DNA of 64,000 nucleotides from Mya arenaria (taxonomy: Eukaryota; Mollusca; Bivalvia; Myida; Myidae): the NCBI RefSeq assembly GCF_026914265.1, contig NC_069135.1, forward strand, positions 15,069,906 to 15,133,905, read 5' to 3'. The notes beneath the pieces were generated by a model that worked only from the letters and a program-made list of their open reading frames with translations, ran no database searches and was not told the DNA's origin. Position numbers and translations under genes: made by a program. Shown piece after piece: positions 1 through 10,215 of this stretch. Positions within the stretch are counted from its first letter, which is position 1, and the number at the start of each line of letters is the position of its first letter.

Positions 1-1340
1 CAGGGTGTAGAGCTATGCGGAGTGAAAAATTACCAAGGATGTACAGTTACCAAGGGGGTAGATGTACCAGGGTGTATAGCTATGCAGAGTGAAGAATTAC
101 CCTGGATGTACTGTTACCAAGTGGGTAGATATACCAGAGTGTAGAACTATGCAGAGTGAAGAATTACCCAGGATGTACAGTCACCAAGGGGGTAGATGTA
201 CCAGGGTGTAGAGCTATGCAGAGTGAAGAATTACCCAGGATGTAGTAACCAAGGGTGTAGATGTACCAGGGTGTAGAGCTATGCGGAGTAAAGAATTACC
301 CAGGATGTACAGTTACCAAGGGTGTAGATGTACCAGGGTGTAGAGCTATGTAGAGTGAAGAATTACCCAGGATGTACAGTTACCAAGGGTGTAGATATAC
401 CAGTGTGTAGAGCTATACAGAGTGGAGAATTACCTAGGATGTACAGTTACCAAGGGTGTAGATATACCAGGGTGTAGAGCTATGCGGAGTGAAGAATTAC
501 CCAGGATGTACAGTTACCAAAGGTGTAGATATACCAGGGTGTAGAGCTATGCGGAGTAAAGAATTACCCAGGATGTACAGTTACCAAAGGTGTAGATATA
601 CCAGGGTGTAGAGCTATGCAGAGTGAAGAATTACCCAGGATGTACAGTTACCAAAGGTGTAGATATACCAGGGTGTAGAGCTATGCAGAGTGAAGAATTA
701 CCCAGGATGTACAGTTACCAAGGGTGTAGATATACCAGGGTGTAGAGCTATGCGGAGTGAAGAATTACCCTGGATGTACAGTAACCAAGGGGGTAGATGT
801 ACCAGGGTGTAGAGCTATGCAGAGTGAAGAATTACCAGGGTGTAGAGCTAACCAGTGTGTAGAGTTACCAAGGTGTACAGTTAACCAGTGTGTAGAGCTA
901 ACCAGGGTGTACAGTTAACCAGTGTGTATAGCTACCAGGGTGTAGAGTTACCAGGGTTAGAGCTATACAGTGTGTAGAGCTACCAGGGTGTAGAGCTAAC
1001 AAGTGTGTAGAAATATCAGGCTGTAGAGCTAACCAGGGTGTAGGGTTACCAGGGTGTAGAGCTAACCAGTGTGTAGAGTTACCAGGGTGTAGAGTTAATC
1101 AGTGTGTAGAGCTACCAGGGTGTAGAGTTACCAGAGTTGAGAGCTTACCAGGGTGTAGAGTTACCATGGTGTATAGCTAACAAGTGTGTAGAGTTATCAG
1201 GCTGTAGAGCTAACCAGGGTGTAGAGTTATCAGGCTGTAGAGCTAACCAGGGTGTAGGGTTAACAGGGTGTAGAGCTAACCAGGGTGTAGAATTACCAGG
1301 GTTTAGAGCTAACCAGGGTGTAGGGTCACAAAGCGTCTTC
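1..1340. repeat. Higher-order minisatellite, 67-bp unit built from ~17-bp subunits
   Basis: From 1 to about 835 a 67-bp unit repeats about 12 times; the start of the CCAGGGTGTAGAG segment falls at 67, 134, 201 and so on. Each unit splits into four related subunits of 17, 17, 17 and 16 bp (CCAGGGTGTAGAGCTAT, GCAGAGTGAAGAATTAC, CCAGGATGTACAGTTAC, CAAGGGTGTAGATATA). From about 835 to 1340 the order is lost and simple 16-17-bp monomers follow. The array runs off the left edge. An open frame at 1137-1358 is only the translated repeat (an 11-residue period) and is not a gene. Confidence 0.95.
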
Positions 1341-1362
1341 AGAAAAAAAAACTTGTAAAGTA

Positions 1363-1770
1363 TGCATCAGTCATTTGTAACCACGCCCCCCCCCAGGGGA
1401 ATAGCAGGTACTTTGACTTTCGGTCCAGCCAATCCCCGGTAAAATCCCTGCCCTGGGAGAACGAACTGGTGGTAAAATCCCGTGAATAACGTCCCCGCAC
1501 CCAGGGGATCTAAGGTAAGAGCAATTCCCTGATATATTTTGAGGGAAGACAAAACCACCGCAATCACCCGGCATTGCGAGGACATTAGTTCTGGCTTCCA
1601 TAACTTTAATGTTGATATTTATTTTTTTGATGTTAACAACACGTCCAAGAAGGTAATATATAATGTGTTCGCTGAAGTTCTTTAGCTACTTGGACACCTG
1701 AAAGGTAAAAACACAGCCCTTTTCCCCGGTATATCCCCGAGGGGGCCGTGGTAACAATTGACTGGTGCAT
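1363..1770. mobile_element. Short inverted-repeat element (MITE-like)
   Basis: The left end TGCATCAGTCATTTGTAACC and the reverse complement of the right end TGCACCAGTCAATTGTTACC match at all but a few positions, and both continue into CACG and a C-rich run. The interior has several copies of a GGTAAAATCCC-like motif and no coding capacity. The two overlapping minus-strand open frames at 1367-1601 are products of this repeat. The target duplication is unclear (perhaps TA). The superfamily cannot be assigned. Confidence 0.6.
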
Positions 1771-2277
1771 TATAAGAGAGGAAATCAAAAATAAGCATGC
1801 AAGATTGTTTTATCAATGGCGATGGCTTATCACCATATCACTGAACAAAATGAATAAAGTACATGTAATTATGTACTTACACTGAGAGTGGCTCCAAGAC
1901 TTTTCTATGCACATAGGTAAACAATCATCTTATTCACAGATGCTGTGCACATATTCATACATTTGGCTTCATTTAGAATGAAACTTCATAAATAAGTATG
2001 CGCATATTTGATATTTTTTTATCTCCATTTTGCGAAATTGAAATTACATGATTTTTTTAAACGAAATTGTATTGCTTGAAAATTTACGTGTCAAATTAAA
2101 AATGCTACCCTCGGTAAGATGAAAAAAAAACCGTTTGATGGTGGTAATCATTCAATATCGGCTTTATTTCCTCAATAAAACACTATGAAATTCACATCAT
2201 CAGCATCCGGAAGTAGTGATAACATACATGTCTGAATCATTCGGACGCTCTGATCAGAGTACATTTTGAGGTCAATA

Positions 2278-2693
2278 AGTAGACTGGTACCCTGATTTAC
2301 TTTTCCTAAAAATAGATAAAGTTATACAGGTACGCGGCATATGGTTTTTAGTTACCATTAATAGTATTTGAACAATAAATACCATGTTGTATTTAAAAAA
2401 GTGCTAAGTGCCATGCGATGATTAGTTAAAAAACTTTGTATCGAAAAGAAAATATCACGGAAACATGCAAATTATGTCGAAAAAAAGAACAGGGACCGAC
2501 TTCGGAAAACCAACATTCTATACAAAGGATAACAATACTTTTAAATCAACCTTCCTGGTTGTTTTCTACTTAGACCGCACGCTTTATTCGCTTTACGTAT
2601 GAATTCACAAGACATTTCGAATGCGCGACGGGCACCGCGGTTAGCTGATACTGGTTTCATTTCGGATAAAAGAGAAAGAGGGTACCAGTCTAC
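2278..2693. mobile_element. Candidate MITE with 15-bp perfect TIRs and CAATA target duplication
   Basis: GTAGACTGGTACCCT at 2279-2293 is the exact reverse complement of 2679-2693. The pair is flanked by CAATA at 2273-2277 and again at 2694-2698, which fits a 5-bp target-site duplication. The 416-bp interior is AT-rich with no open frame, so the element is non-autonomous. It does not begin with CAG, unlike the other 5-bp elements in this window. Confidence 0.6.
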
Positions 2694-2698
2694 CAATA

Positions 2699-3079
2699 CA
2701 GAGCATTGAACGGAAAAATTTCGATGCGTACTTTTCCAATATGTTCATATTCTTATTGTATATAATCTGACCGTATGCAAGAACATTCATGTAGTTAACC
2801 CGATTAACTCACTTGCTACGTATGAATTTCTTGTGCTTCATTAAAAGAACATACAGTTAGCTTGAATTGTTAGGAGAACTATTTTTATTGGATGTTTTCA
2901 TTGTAATCAGTTCTGGTACTACTTTGATTATTCAAATTCGCTAATCGCAATCCAATCAAAATAAAGCGTGTGAATACATTACGCCAGTGAACCCCCAGAT
3001 GCGGCTTGAGAATGCAGATAACGCGTTTATGGCTATGAACTAGGCCCCAAGTGCCCTAGTCCAAAAACCACTATTCAAA
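2699..3079. other. Non-coding AT-rich spacer
   Basis: I see no open frame, repeat or RNA gene in this stretch. It separates the MITE from the first LINE fragment. Confidence 0.5.
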
Positions 3080-5690
3080 AGTTTTTAGTCACCCAAACGA
3101 GCATGACATCCTATCAGATGATGATTTGTTCGAACTTCAGTGTTATCTTACATGTAAAACCACTAACAACACCGTCACCCCAATTAGCTTAGATGAGGTT
3201 AACAAAATAATCAAATCCCTCGCGAAGAGAAAAAGCCCTGGTCATGATGGAATAATGAATGAACATGTCATATTTGGCGGACTTGCTGTTACAAAAGCGC
3301 TTACACTACTATTCAATTTAGTCCTGATGCATGAGAAAATACCAATAAATTGGAAAAACAGCGTTATCATCCCTCTATATAAAGGTAAAGGAAAAGACAA
3401 CGTGACCCTTCAAGCTACAGACCTATATCATTACTCCCTTGTTTTTGCGAAATTTTCGAAAAGGTTATGGCCGAACGGATCAACTCTCATGTGTCGTCAG
3501 CAAGTAACACCTTCCCAAGCCCACAACAAAACGGATTCCAAAAGGGTGTCAGTTGTGTGACCACATCCTTTACTCTCCAAGAAACAATGTTCTATGCTAT
3601 CGACAAAGGTAGCGCAACGCATATGTTGCATGTCTTGATCAGAAAGCCGCCATTGACACAGTGAGGCACTCTGCATTACTCCTCAAATTAGGTCGACTTG
3701 GCCTTAAAGGTAAACTACTAAGTCCTCATCAAGTCCTCTTATGAATCCCTCACATGCACCGTACGTGTTTGTCAAGACCTAATGTCAGATACCTTCGACG
3801 TAGTCCGCGGCGTGCGTCAAGGGGGAGTCTTGTCCAGTTTTTACTATCTCGTTTATCTCGATATCCTATTACAAAACTAAGAGATAAGTAAGCATGGCTC
3901 TCGGTTTCTGATAATTGCGGCAGCCCAACATTTGCCGACGACATCTCTCTCATCTCGTTATCTCCGTATAAGCTGCAATGCATGGTGGATATTGTGTATA
4001 GTTACTGTAAACGTTGGCACGTTGATATCAATGTTGATAAATCTAACGTAGTCGTATTTACTCAAGCCCGCCGAGTCCCACAAGTATGCATCATCTATAG
4101 GGACCAAGAAATAAAACAGGTTACATCAATAACGCACCTCCAAAGAGGGCAGCCTTAAAATAAGTACACGCATTTTAGAACGCTTACAGAAAGCTAGAAA
4201 ATCTTTTTTTTCAATGGTGGGTCAGGGTGTCCACCCTCTCGGTGTGAACCCCTTAGTATCCACAAGTCATTACAAAAAAAAATGTAATTCCCATTGCTCT
4301 CTACAGCTCCGAACTCTGGAACTCAATGACTAACGTTGACACCTTAGCCATCAACCGTCTCCAACACTTCGTAGCCAAAAAGATACAAGGACTGCCTATC
4401 TTTACCAGATCGGATATGTCGGAATCTATTCTAGGATTAAATAAGTTAGATACCTACGTCGAAAAAAGAAAACTGATGTTCTTACACAAGTTGTTAATGC
4501 TTCCAATCAAATGTATAAGTAAACAAATTTTTGTGAGAAAATATATTTCTTACATTCTTGATAACAACTCAATTAAACGAGGATTTATACCAGATATATG
4601 TAAGCTGTTGACCAAATATAACATGCAATATGTGCTAAATAGCTACTTCTCCGTAGAAAGAGCCACCCCAGATAAACAAACTTGGAAACGCATGGTTAAC
4701 AATGCTGTTATAATTATATGCAAGTTATGCTGGGATATCCGTACTTCTAATGATTGCGATTTTATGTTATTTCGTATTCTTCATCCATGTTTACAACCTG
4801 CTATTATGTATACTATTTCAAGAAAAAGTAGTTTTCGTCACACAGCAAGGATTATAGCAAAATTGTGGTGCAGACCTTCGATTCTACGAAACAGACATTG
4901 TGCTAAGTGTAACTTAACCTTTCAGGAAGAGCTTGTACATATATTAAGCGAGTGTTACCACACATTCGCAATTAGAGAAGACTTTACTACCCAAATCTTG
5001 AATGGACATGACTATGAAAGCTTAAATAACTTAGAACAAATACAATGGACTCTGCGACTTCTCGGAGCACGTTTAGAACCTTTTATAGACACGGACAACA
5101 ACGTTCTACTTCTGCAATGTTCATACAATAGTACATTACGGTGTATACGTGCATACTTTGACTAGAGTTTGCTGAAGCGACATTTAATAGCGCTTTTCAT
5201 AATAACCGTAGCTTGGTTGCTAATCAACTACCGATTATAACCATAGTCATAATCACTTTTACCTCAACTTATCTACGTACACAGTTAAACCGAACAGTAT
5301 AGAAACATATTCCGTAAAAGCCTCTTGTACACAGCAATACTTGTATAAAATGCATGCATCGTTTTCTTATACATACCTGTTATTATACTCATCACAGCTA
5401 TGTTTATAATCACTAATTAAATCGCTAGCTCAAATAACAATGTGGACCCGTTATAAGATGAAAAAAATAGAATACAAAACCTAAAAACAAAAGCATCCAA
5501 TGTACATATGTGTAACTAAATGTATGCATATTATATATAATTATGTTAGATACGTTTTCCCTGTTTATTGTGTTAACTTGTTCCATATTGCTCAATATTA
5601 GAGCACCTTACACGTTGTAAATATATTTGCATATCTTCTGTATAGGAGGAAATAAAGATTTGATTGATTGATTGATTGATTGATTGAGTA
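3080..5690 (+). mobile_element. Decayed non-LTR retrotransposon, copy A (RT to 3' end)
   Basis: Reading across frames gives an ordered reverse transcriptase: the SPGHDGI block near 3235, QNGFQKG near 3530, GVRQGGVLS near 3810, and the catalytic block TFADDISLI near 3932 with FADD intact. A long frame at 4326-5165 (279 aa) is the C-terminal region, with a zinc-knuckle-like C-x2-C...H...C cluster near residues 198-216. The copy ends with AATAAA-like sequence and a (TTGA)n tail at 5658-5687, a usual LINE 3' terminus. Frames are broken by several indels and the 5' part is missing, so it is inactive. The clade is uncertain within the broad jockey/I/CR1-type group. Confidence 0.85.
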
Positions 5691-5694
5691 TTCG

Positions 5695-6711
5695 TAAATA
5701 GGGACTGAAAATTAACACGAATAAAACCAAAGTATGCATATTGGAAAAACGAAAAACTATAAACAACTTCAAATGGCTTATTAAATATGAAGGAGTTCAG
5801 GTCGTTAATATTATTTGTTATTTTGGAGTTAATGTAACTTACACTGGTAACATGCGTTATGCTGTCAAAAGTTTAAGTGAACAGGCCTTAAAAGCTTATA
5901 ACCATTTACTATCTATATGTAATAACCCGTTCATTTCATCATTTCATCATTTCGTCATTAAGTTAAATGCGCGATAGCAGTCAATGTCTTGTAAATGTAA
6001 TGTCAATGTATCGTCTGTACGTCGTGTATGTATCTGTTATGTACTTGTTTAGTAGGCAAGTGGTTATTCCGGTTCTCTTAGGAGTAAGCTATTTTTAGAT
6101 ATATAGGGGGCGCTTTATCTAACCACTTTACCGGTGCTAACCTTCCCGGCAAAATCACTACCATCTAAAGAACCGACGTGAACGGACCCACTATCCTGAC
6201 GAATAGTATAATCTTGCAAAAGATTATTTATCATATTGCTGCCGGTATGTTTTAATTATGATACCTCATGCATTGTTGTATTCCTCTTATTCCTTACGAT
6301 AGTATTATTGCATTATTGTAATAATGATGTTTTATCGTTGTTGAAACTATATTGAGAACCACTGGTTATATATATTTAGTAAAGTTAGATGTGAAAACTA
6401 AATTGTCTTTGTTTGATTCTCTTGTGGTACCAATATTGTTATATGGTTCTGAATTATGGGGTATTTACGTCTTTAAAGCGATTAACCTATTGCATATGAA
6501 ATTTTGTTAGAAGGTGCTCGGCGTAAAACCTCCGACATCTAACGTTGCAGTCTTGGGCAAACTTGTGAGGTTTCCCCTATCACTGTTAGGCAAAAAACGA
6601 GTAGTAAAGTACTGGCTGAAAGTTATGAATAACCCAGACTCGCATATGCATTCAGTTCTTGTTAAAGATAGAGATAGTTATGCTCATAACACTCGTAATA
6701 ATAACGCATGA
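5695..6711 (+). mobile_element. LINE fragment, copy B1, interrupted
   Basis: This is a second LINE family. 5700-5950 encodes the RT thumb region (KINTNKTKVCILEKRK, then FGVNVTYTG). The frame resumes only near 6388 with DVKTKLSLFDSLVVPILLYG and continues to 6711 (KYWLKVMN). The block between about 5950 and 6388 does not belong to the LINE and looks like an insertion of about 430 bp. The same family recurs at 8318-10215. The copy is inactive. Confidence 0.75.
5955..6385. other. Unassigned insertion inside LINE copy B1
   Basis: This sequence splits one LINE reading frame that is continuous in the sister copy near 9060-9130. I found no clear inverted repeats, LTR ends or target duplication. A solo LTR or small DNA element is possible. 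Boundaries are accurate only to about 20 bp. Confidence 0.4.
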
Positions 6712-6765
6712 CATATTTCATTAGTTTGTTATATAAATAGTTTTGGTCTTGGTAATATTGTCAAA

Positions 6766-7012
6766 CAATTTAAAATGATTTACAAATAGATGTAAATTAT
6801 ATTTAATTACCTTGTATCATTAATAAAAATGTGAAGATCATTATAATCAAATTATATCGGTGCTGTGTCATTATTAAAATAGTCAATTTAAAATGATTTA
6901 CAAATAGATGTAAATAACATTTAAGGAAATTATTAATTACCTTGTATCATTAATGAAAATGTGAAGATCATTATAATCAAATTATATCGGTGCTGTGTCA
7001 TCATTAAAATGG
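6766..7012. repeat. Tandem duplication, ~118-bp unit, two copies
   Basis: The segment beginning CAATTTAAAATGATTTAC at 6766 is repeated from 6884. The second copy has a small insertion (GGAAATTATT-like) but is otherwise nearly identical, including the end TATCGGTGCTGTGTCAT. It lies just downstream of LINE copy B1 and has no coding content. The high identity points to a recent duplication. Confidence 0.9.
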
Positions 7013-7530
7013 TCTGAACAACGTTTATAATCAGCAACAAACATGAGTAACTTTAACCCGGATAATAGTGCATACTATCTGTATAGGTTTGCGCAGGATT
7101 ATTTATACTGTATTTTTTTCAACAGTTACCATGGTAACCAGAGTCTAGTTTTCTTAGAAAACTGTCAAAGTTGCCTTAACACATTGGTATTTCAATGTGA
7201 TGCGTTTGGGAGCATGTCGGCCTTAGGAATGTTTCTGTTTTTTTATTATTTTTCTTTTGGTCATAACGTGTATATAATTATATTTAGGATTTAACCTTGT
7301 TATGTTTTGGCAATGTTATATTGCTATTTAAGATATTAAGATTTGCTTGGTCGTGAATATTTTACCTTCTCAAAAAGTGTTAGTAATGGAAAAATCAATG
7401 TAAGATATACTTACAGAATTTACAGAATTATCCTTTTACAAAAAAAATCCTTTCTTTTCATTGCATTTATTCTTAAATTGAACGGTTGTATCGTTAAAAA
7501 GTCAAAATATCCAAACCTTCTGTTATAATC
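7013..7530. other. Non-coding stretch downstream of the LINE duplication
   Basis: Two short open frames (7043-7294 and 7343-7528) have AT-driven composition and no recognisable domain. I do not consider them genes. Confidence 0.4.
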
Positions 7531-7606
7531 CCGATGGCCTTCTGGTTAAGGCGGCAGTTATATACTTTTTTTAGCTTTACAGGCATGGGTTCGAACCCCA
7601 CTAAAA
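7531..7606 (+). repeat. tRNA-like sequence: SINE head or tRNA pseudogene
   Basis: GATGGCCTTCTGGTTAAGGCG resembles the A box and D arm of a Leu/Ser-type tRNA, and GGGTTCGAACCCCAC near 7588 is a B box with a 4-bp T-arm stem. The region between is AT-rich and does not make a convincing anticodon arm, and no acceptor stem closes. A tRNA-derived SINE remnant or a pseudogene is more likely than a working tRNA. Confidence 0.5.
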
Positions 7607-8100
7607 CCAAAATACTTTTTTTATGCTATTACTGTATATTTTCTGCACTTTCGATATCATAGAGTAAACTACTGATAAAATAAGTGATTTAAGATACAAT
7701 TCCGGGAAAACTAATTTTTGGTCCTTAAACATGACTTTAAAAGAATCTTTTTAATTGATTTAGACTTTTTACAAAGGGTACAATTATTGTTTAATGCTGA
7801 AGTACCATCAGTGATATGGTAAACAGATCTACCTAATATAGCAATAAAACATATCTGGTGACCATGTGTGCATGTATAATGGCTTACTGTTTACACTAAT
7901 GAAAAGTTTGATTTTGGGTAACGTAAAGCTACGTTAACTGCATTATATTAGCACTGACTCACTGAAAATATAAATGGTCTTTAATAATGTCAAAAGAAAA
8001 TGCTATAAACAGTAAACACCACTACTTCTATCTTTAAGACTACGTATTAAAAGAAAGTGCTAAAGCATCTAAAATTAACAAATACTTAAAACAATGAAGT
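7607..8100. other. Non-coding AT-rich spacer
   Basis: I see nothing recognisable here apart from short A/T runs. Confidence 0.4.
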
Positions 8101-8318
8101 ATGAGCTCATGTACACCACCTACTGTATCATAAAGCTACATACACTATATGCTGTAACATTAAGCTACGTACACTACATTCTGTAACATAATCTACGTTC
8201 ACTACATGCTGTAACATAAAACTACGTTTACTACATGCTATAACATAAAGCTACGTACACTACATGATTTAACAAAAAGCTGCGTAAACTACATGCTGTA
8301 ACATAAAGCTACCTTAAT
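8101..8318. repeat. Minisatellite, ~30-bp unit, about 7 copies
   Basis: Variants of ACTACATGCTGTAACATAAA followed by GCTACGTAC repeat about seven times with 28-31-bp spacing. The array ends exactly where the LINE reading frame of copy B2 begins, so it marks the 5' truncation point of that copy. Confidence 0.85.
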
Positions 8319-10215
8319 TAGTAATCTAGGAAAATATTTACACGTGTGCTCATTAAAAGAATCGAAACCTGGTACGGTGAAAATAACTTGTTGTCGGATG
8401 CCCAGTTTGGTTTTCGAAAGGGATCTAGCACAGAAGATGCAATATTTGTTTTACATAATGTTATCGAAAATGCCAAATTTAATAAGTTACGATTACCATG
8501 CGCTTTTGTAGACCTAAAAAGGCATTTGATTCTGTTTTCTTTTCAAAATGGGGTTGGATGGGAAACTTAAAGCAATGTTTTCTGTGGTAAAATCGTGTGT
8601 CAAACATTGCAATTCCGTCTCCGATTTCTTTGATATTTCTATTGGTTTACGTCAAGGACAAAATGATCACCGGTATTGTTTGCATTATTCCTAGAAGACC
8701 TAGAACTGTTTCTACAACAGAACTTTGACTGTGGTATTAGCTTATACGATTTATGTATTATGATATTGATTTTTGCAGACGGTATGGTAATAACTGGAAA
8801 CTCAGTAGAAGATTTACAAAGAAGTTTAGACCATCTTTACGATTATTGCATAACGTGGGGCTAAGAAGTAAAACTAAATTTGTAGTATTCCGTAAACATG
8901 ACCGGTTAGGGCTAATGAAACTTTGGTCTATAGTGGAGTACCACTTGAAGTTGTTGACAGCTGTAACTATCTAGGCATAGTATTTAACTATACGGGCACT
9001 TTCGTTTTAAATAATCAATATGTAGTCGGTCAGGCTCTAAAGGCTATGAACTTATTAACCAAAAATATAAATAAATATGACGTACCTCCGAAAATTGCTC
9101 TTCAGTTGTTTTACTCATTTGTAGGTTTGATCCTTAATTATGCGAGTTCTGTCCTGGGTGTTTCAAAATCGAAAAATATAGAAAGGATCCACCTAAAATT
9201 TTGCAAATCGCTTCTAGGAGTTAAGCAAAGTGCATGTACAGCGGCAGTTTGCGAAGAATTAGGGCGTTATCCAATATATATTAACAGAAACGTGCTAGTT
9301 ATTAAATACTGGTTCAAAGTACAACAGTCTAATAATATATATATTTATACCGTAAATTAGTTGATTTAAGCGAGGAAGGCCTCACAACTTGGGCATCTAA
9401 CGTTAAATGTTTACTTGAGGAGAATGGATTTTTTGACGTCTGGGTAAATCCGGGAAATTATAATGACTGAAGCAAATTTAAACAACGTTTAATCGATAGT
9501 ACTAAAGTGGCGTGCTTATATCGCCAACAGTGCGAAACTTTATATTTTATACTTGCATCTGCACAGTACGTTTTGTATGGCTCAGTATCTTAATTTATTA
9601 TATAACAAAAAAGATATTAAATACCTTACTCAATTACGTGTATCAGCGCACATGTTACGTATTGAAACTGTAAGGTACGAACAAAACAGACTGCCACGAA
9701 ATGAAAGATTATGCTTATTTTGTCATATATAGGAACTTGAGGATGAATTTCATTTTGTAATAAGTTGTAATTGTTTCGATGACCTCCGATCAATTTTTAT
9801 TAAAAAGTATTTTTATGTAAAACCAAAGCATCTATTAATTTACTCAACTAGTTAGTAGTAATAACAAAACAACTATTGTAAATTTATGTAAATTTTAGGT
9901 ACAGCAAATAATAGAAGAAACCTATAAATCAATGATATTGTTTAAGTTGTAATCGTTTAATCACTGTTGTAACCACTAACCATCTGCATTTCCATAATGT
10001 ATCTAATTAACCAGATAAACAGCTCCTTATATCTAATATTATTATATATTGTTATACATGAACATTCTCCATATTTCTTAAGCTATTCTTGAATTGTTAT
10101 TGATATTGGCTACCTTGTAACGATAATCACATGCATGAACATTGTGTTTACTTGTATATATTTGTTTGACGAGATGCTTTGTTGCATAAGTCGAAATAAA
10201 CTTCTGTTCTGTTCA
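8318..10215 (+). mobile_element. Decayed non-LTR retrotransposon, copy B2
   Basis: The reading starts at LGKIFTRVLIKRIETW, then DAQFGFRKGSSTEDAIFVLH (RT block 2) and FVDLKR (block A region, frameshifted), then the catalytic motif as FADG instead of FADD near 8777. It continues through the thumb region (8923-9360) and a C-terminal zinc-knuckle CLFCH...ELEDEFHFVISC near 9715-9770. It ends with AATAAA and a short TTCTGTTCTGTTC tail at 10202-10214, typical of LINEs that end in a microsatellite. Several frameshifts, stops and the altered catalytic Asp show it is dead. It belongs to the same family as copy B1. Confidence 0.85.

Noticed and set aside
1137..1358. 73-residue open frame with an 11-residue repeat
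   Set aside because: It is the translation of the minisatellite; the nucleotide period, not a protein, explains it.
7531..7606. Functional tRNA gene
   Set aside because: A and B boxes are present but acceptor and anticodon stems do not close, so I list it as a tRNA-like repeat.
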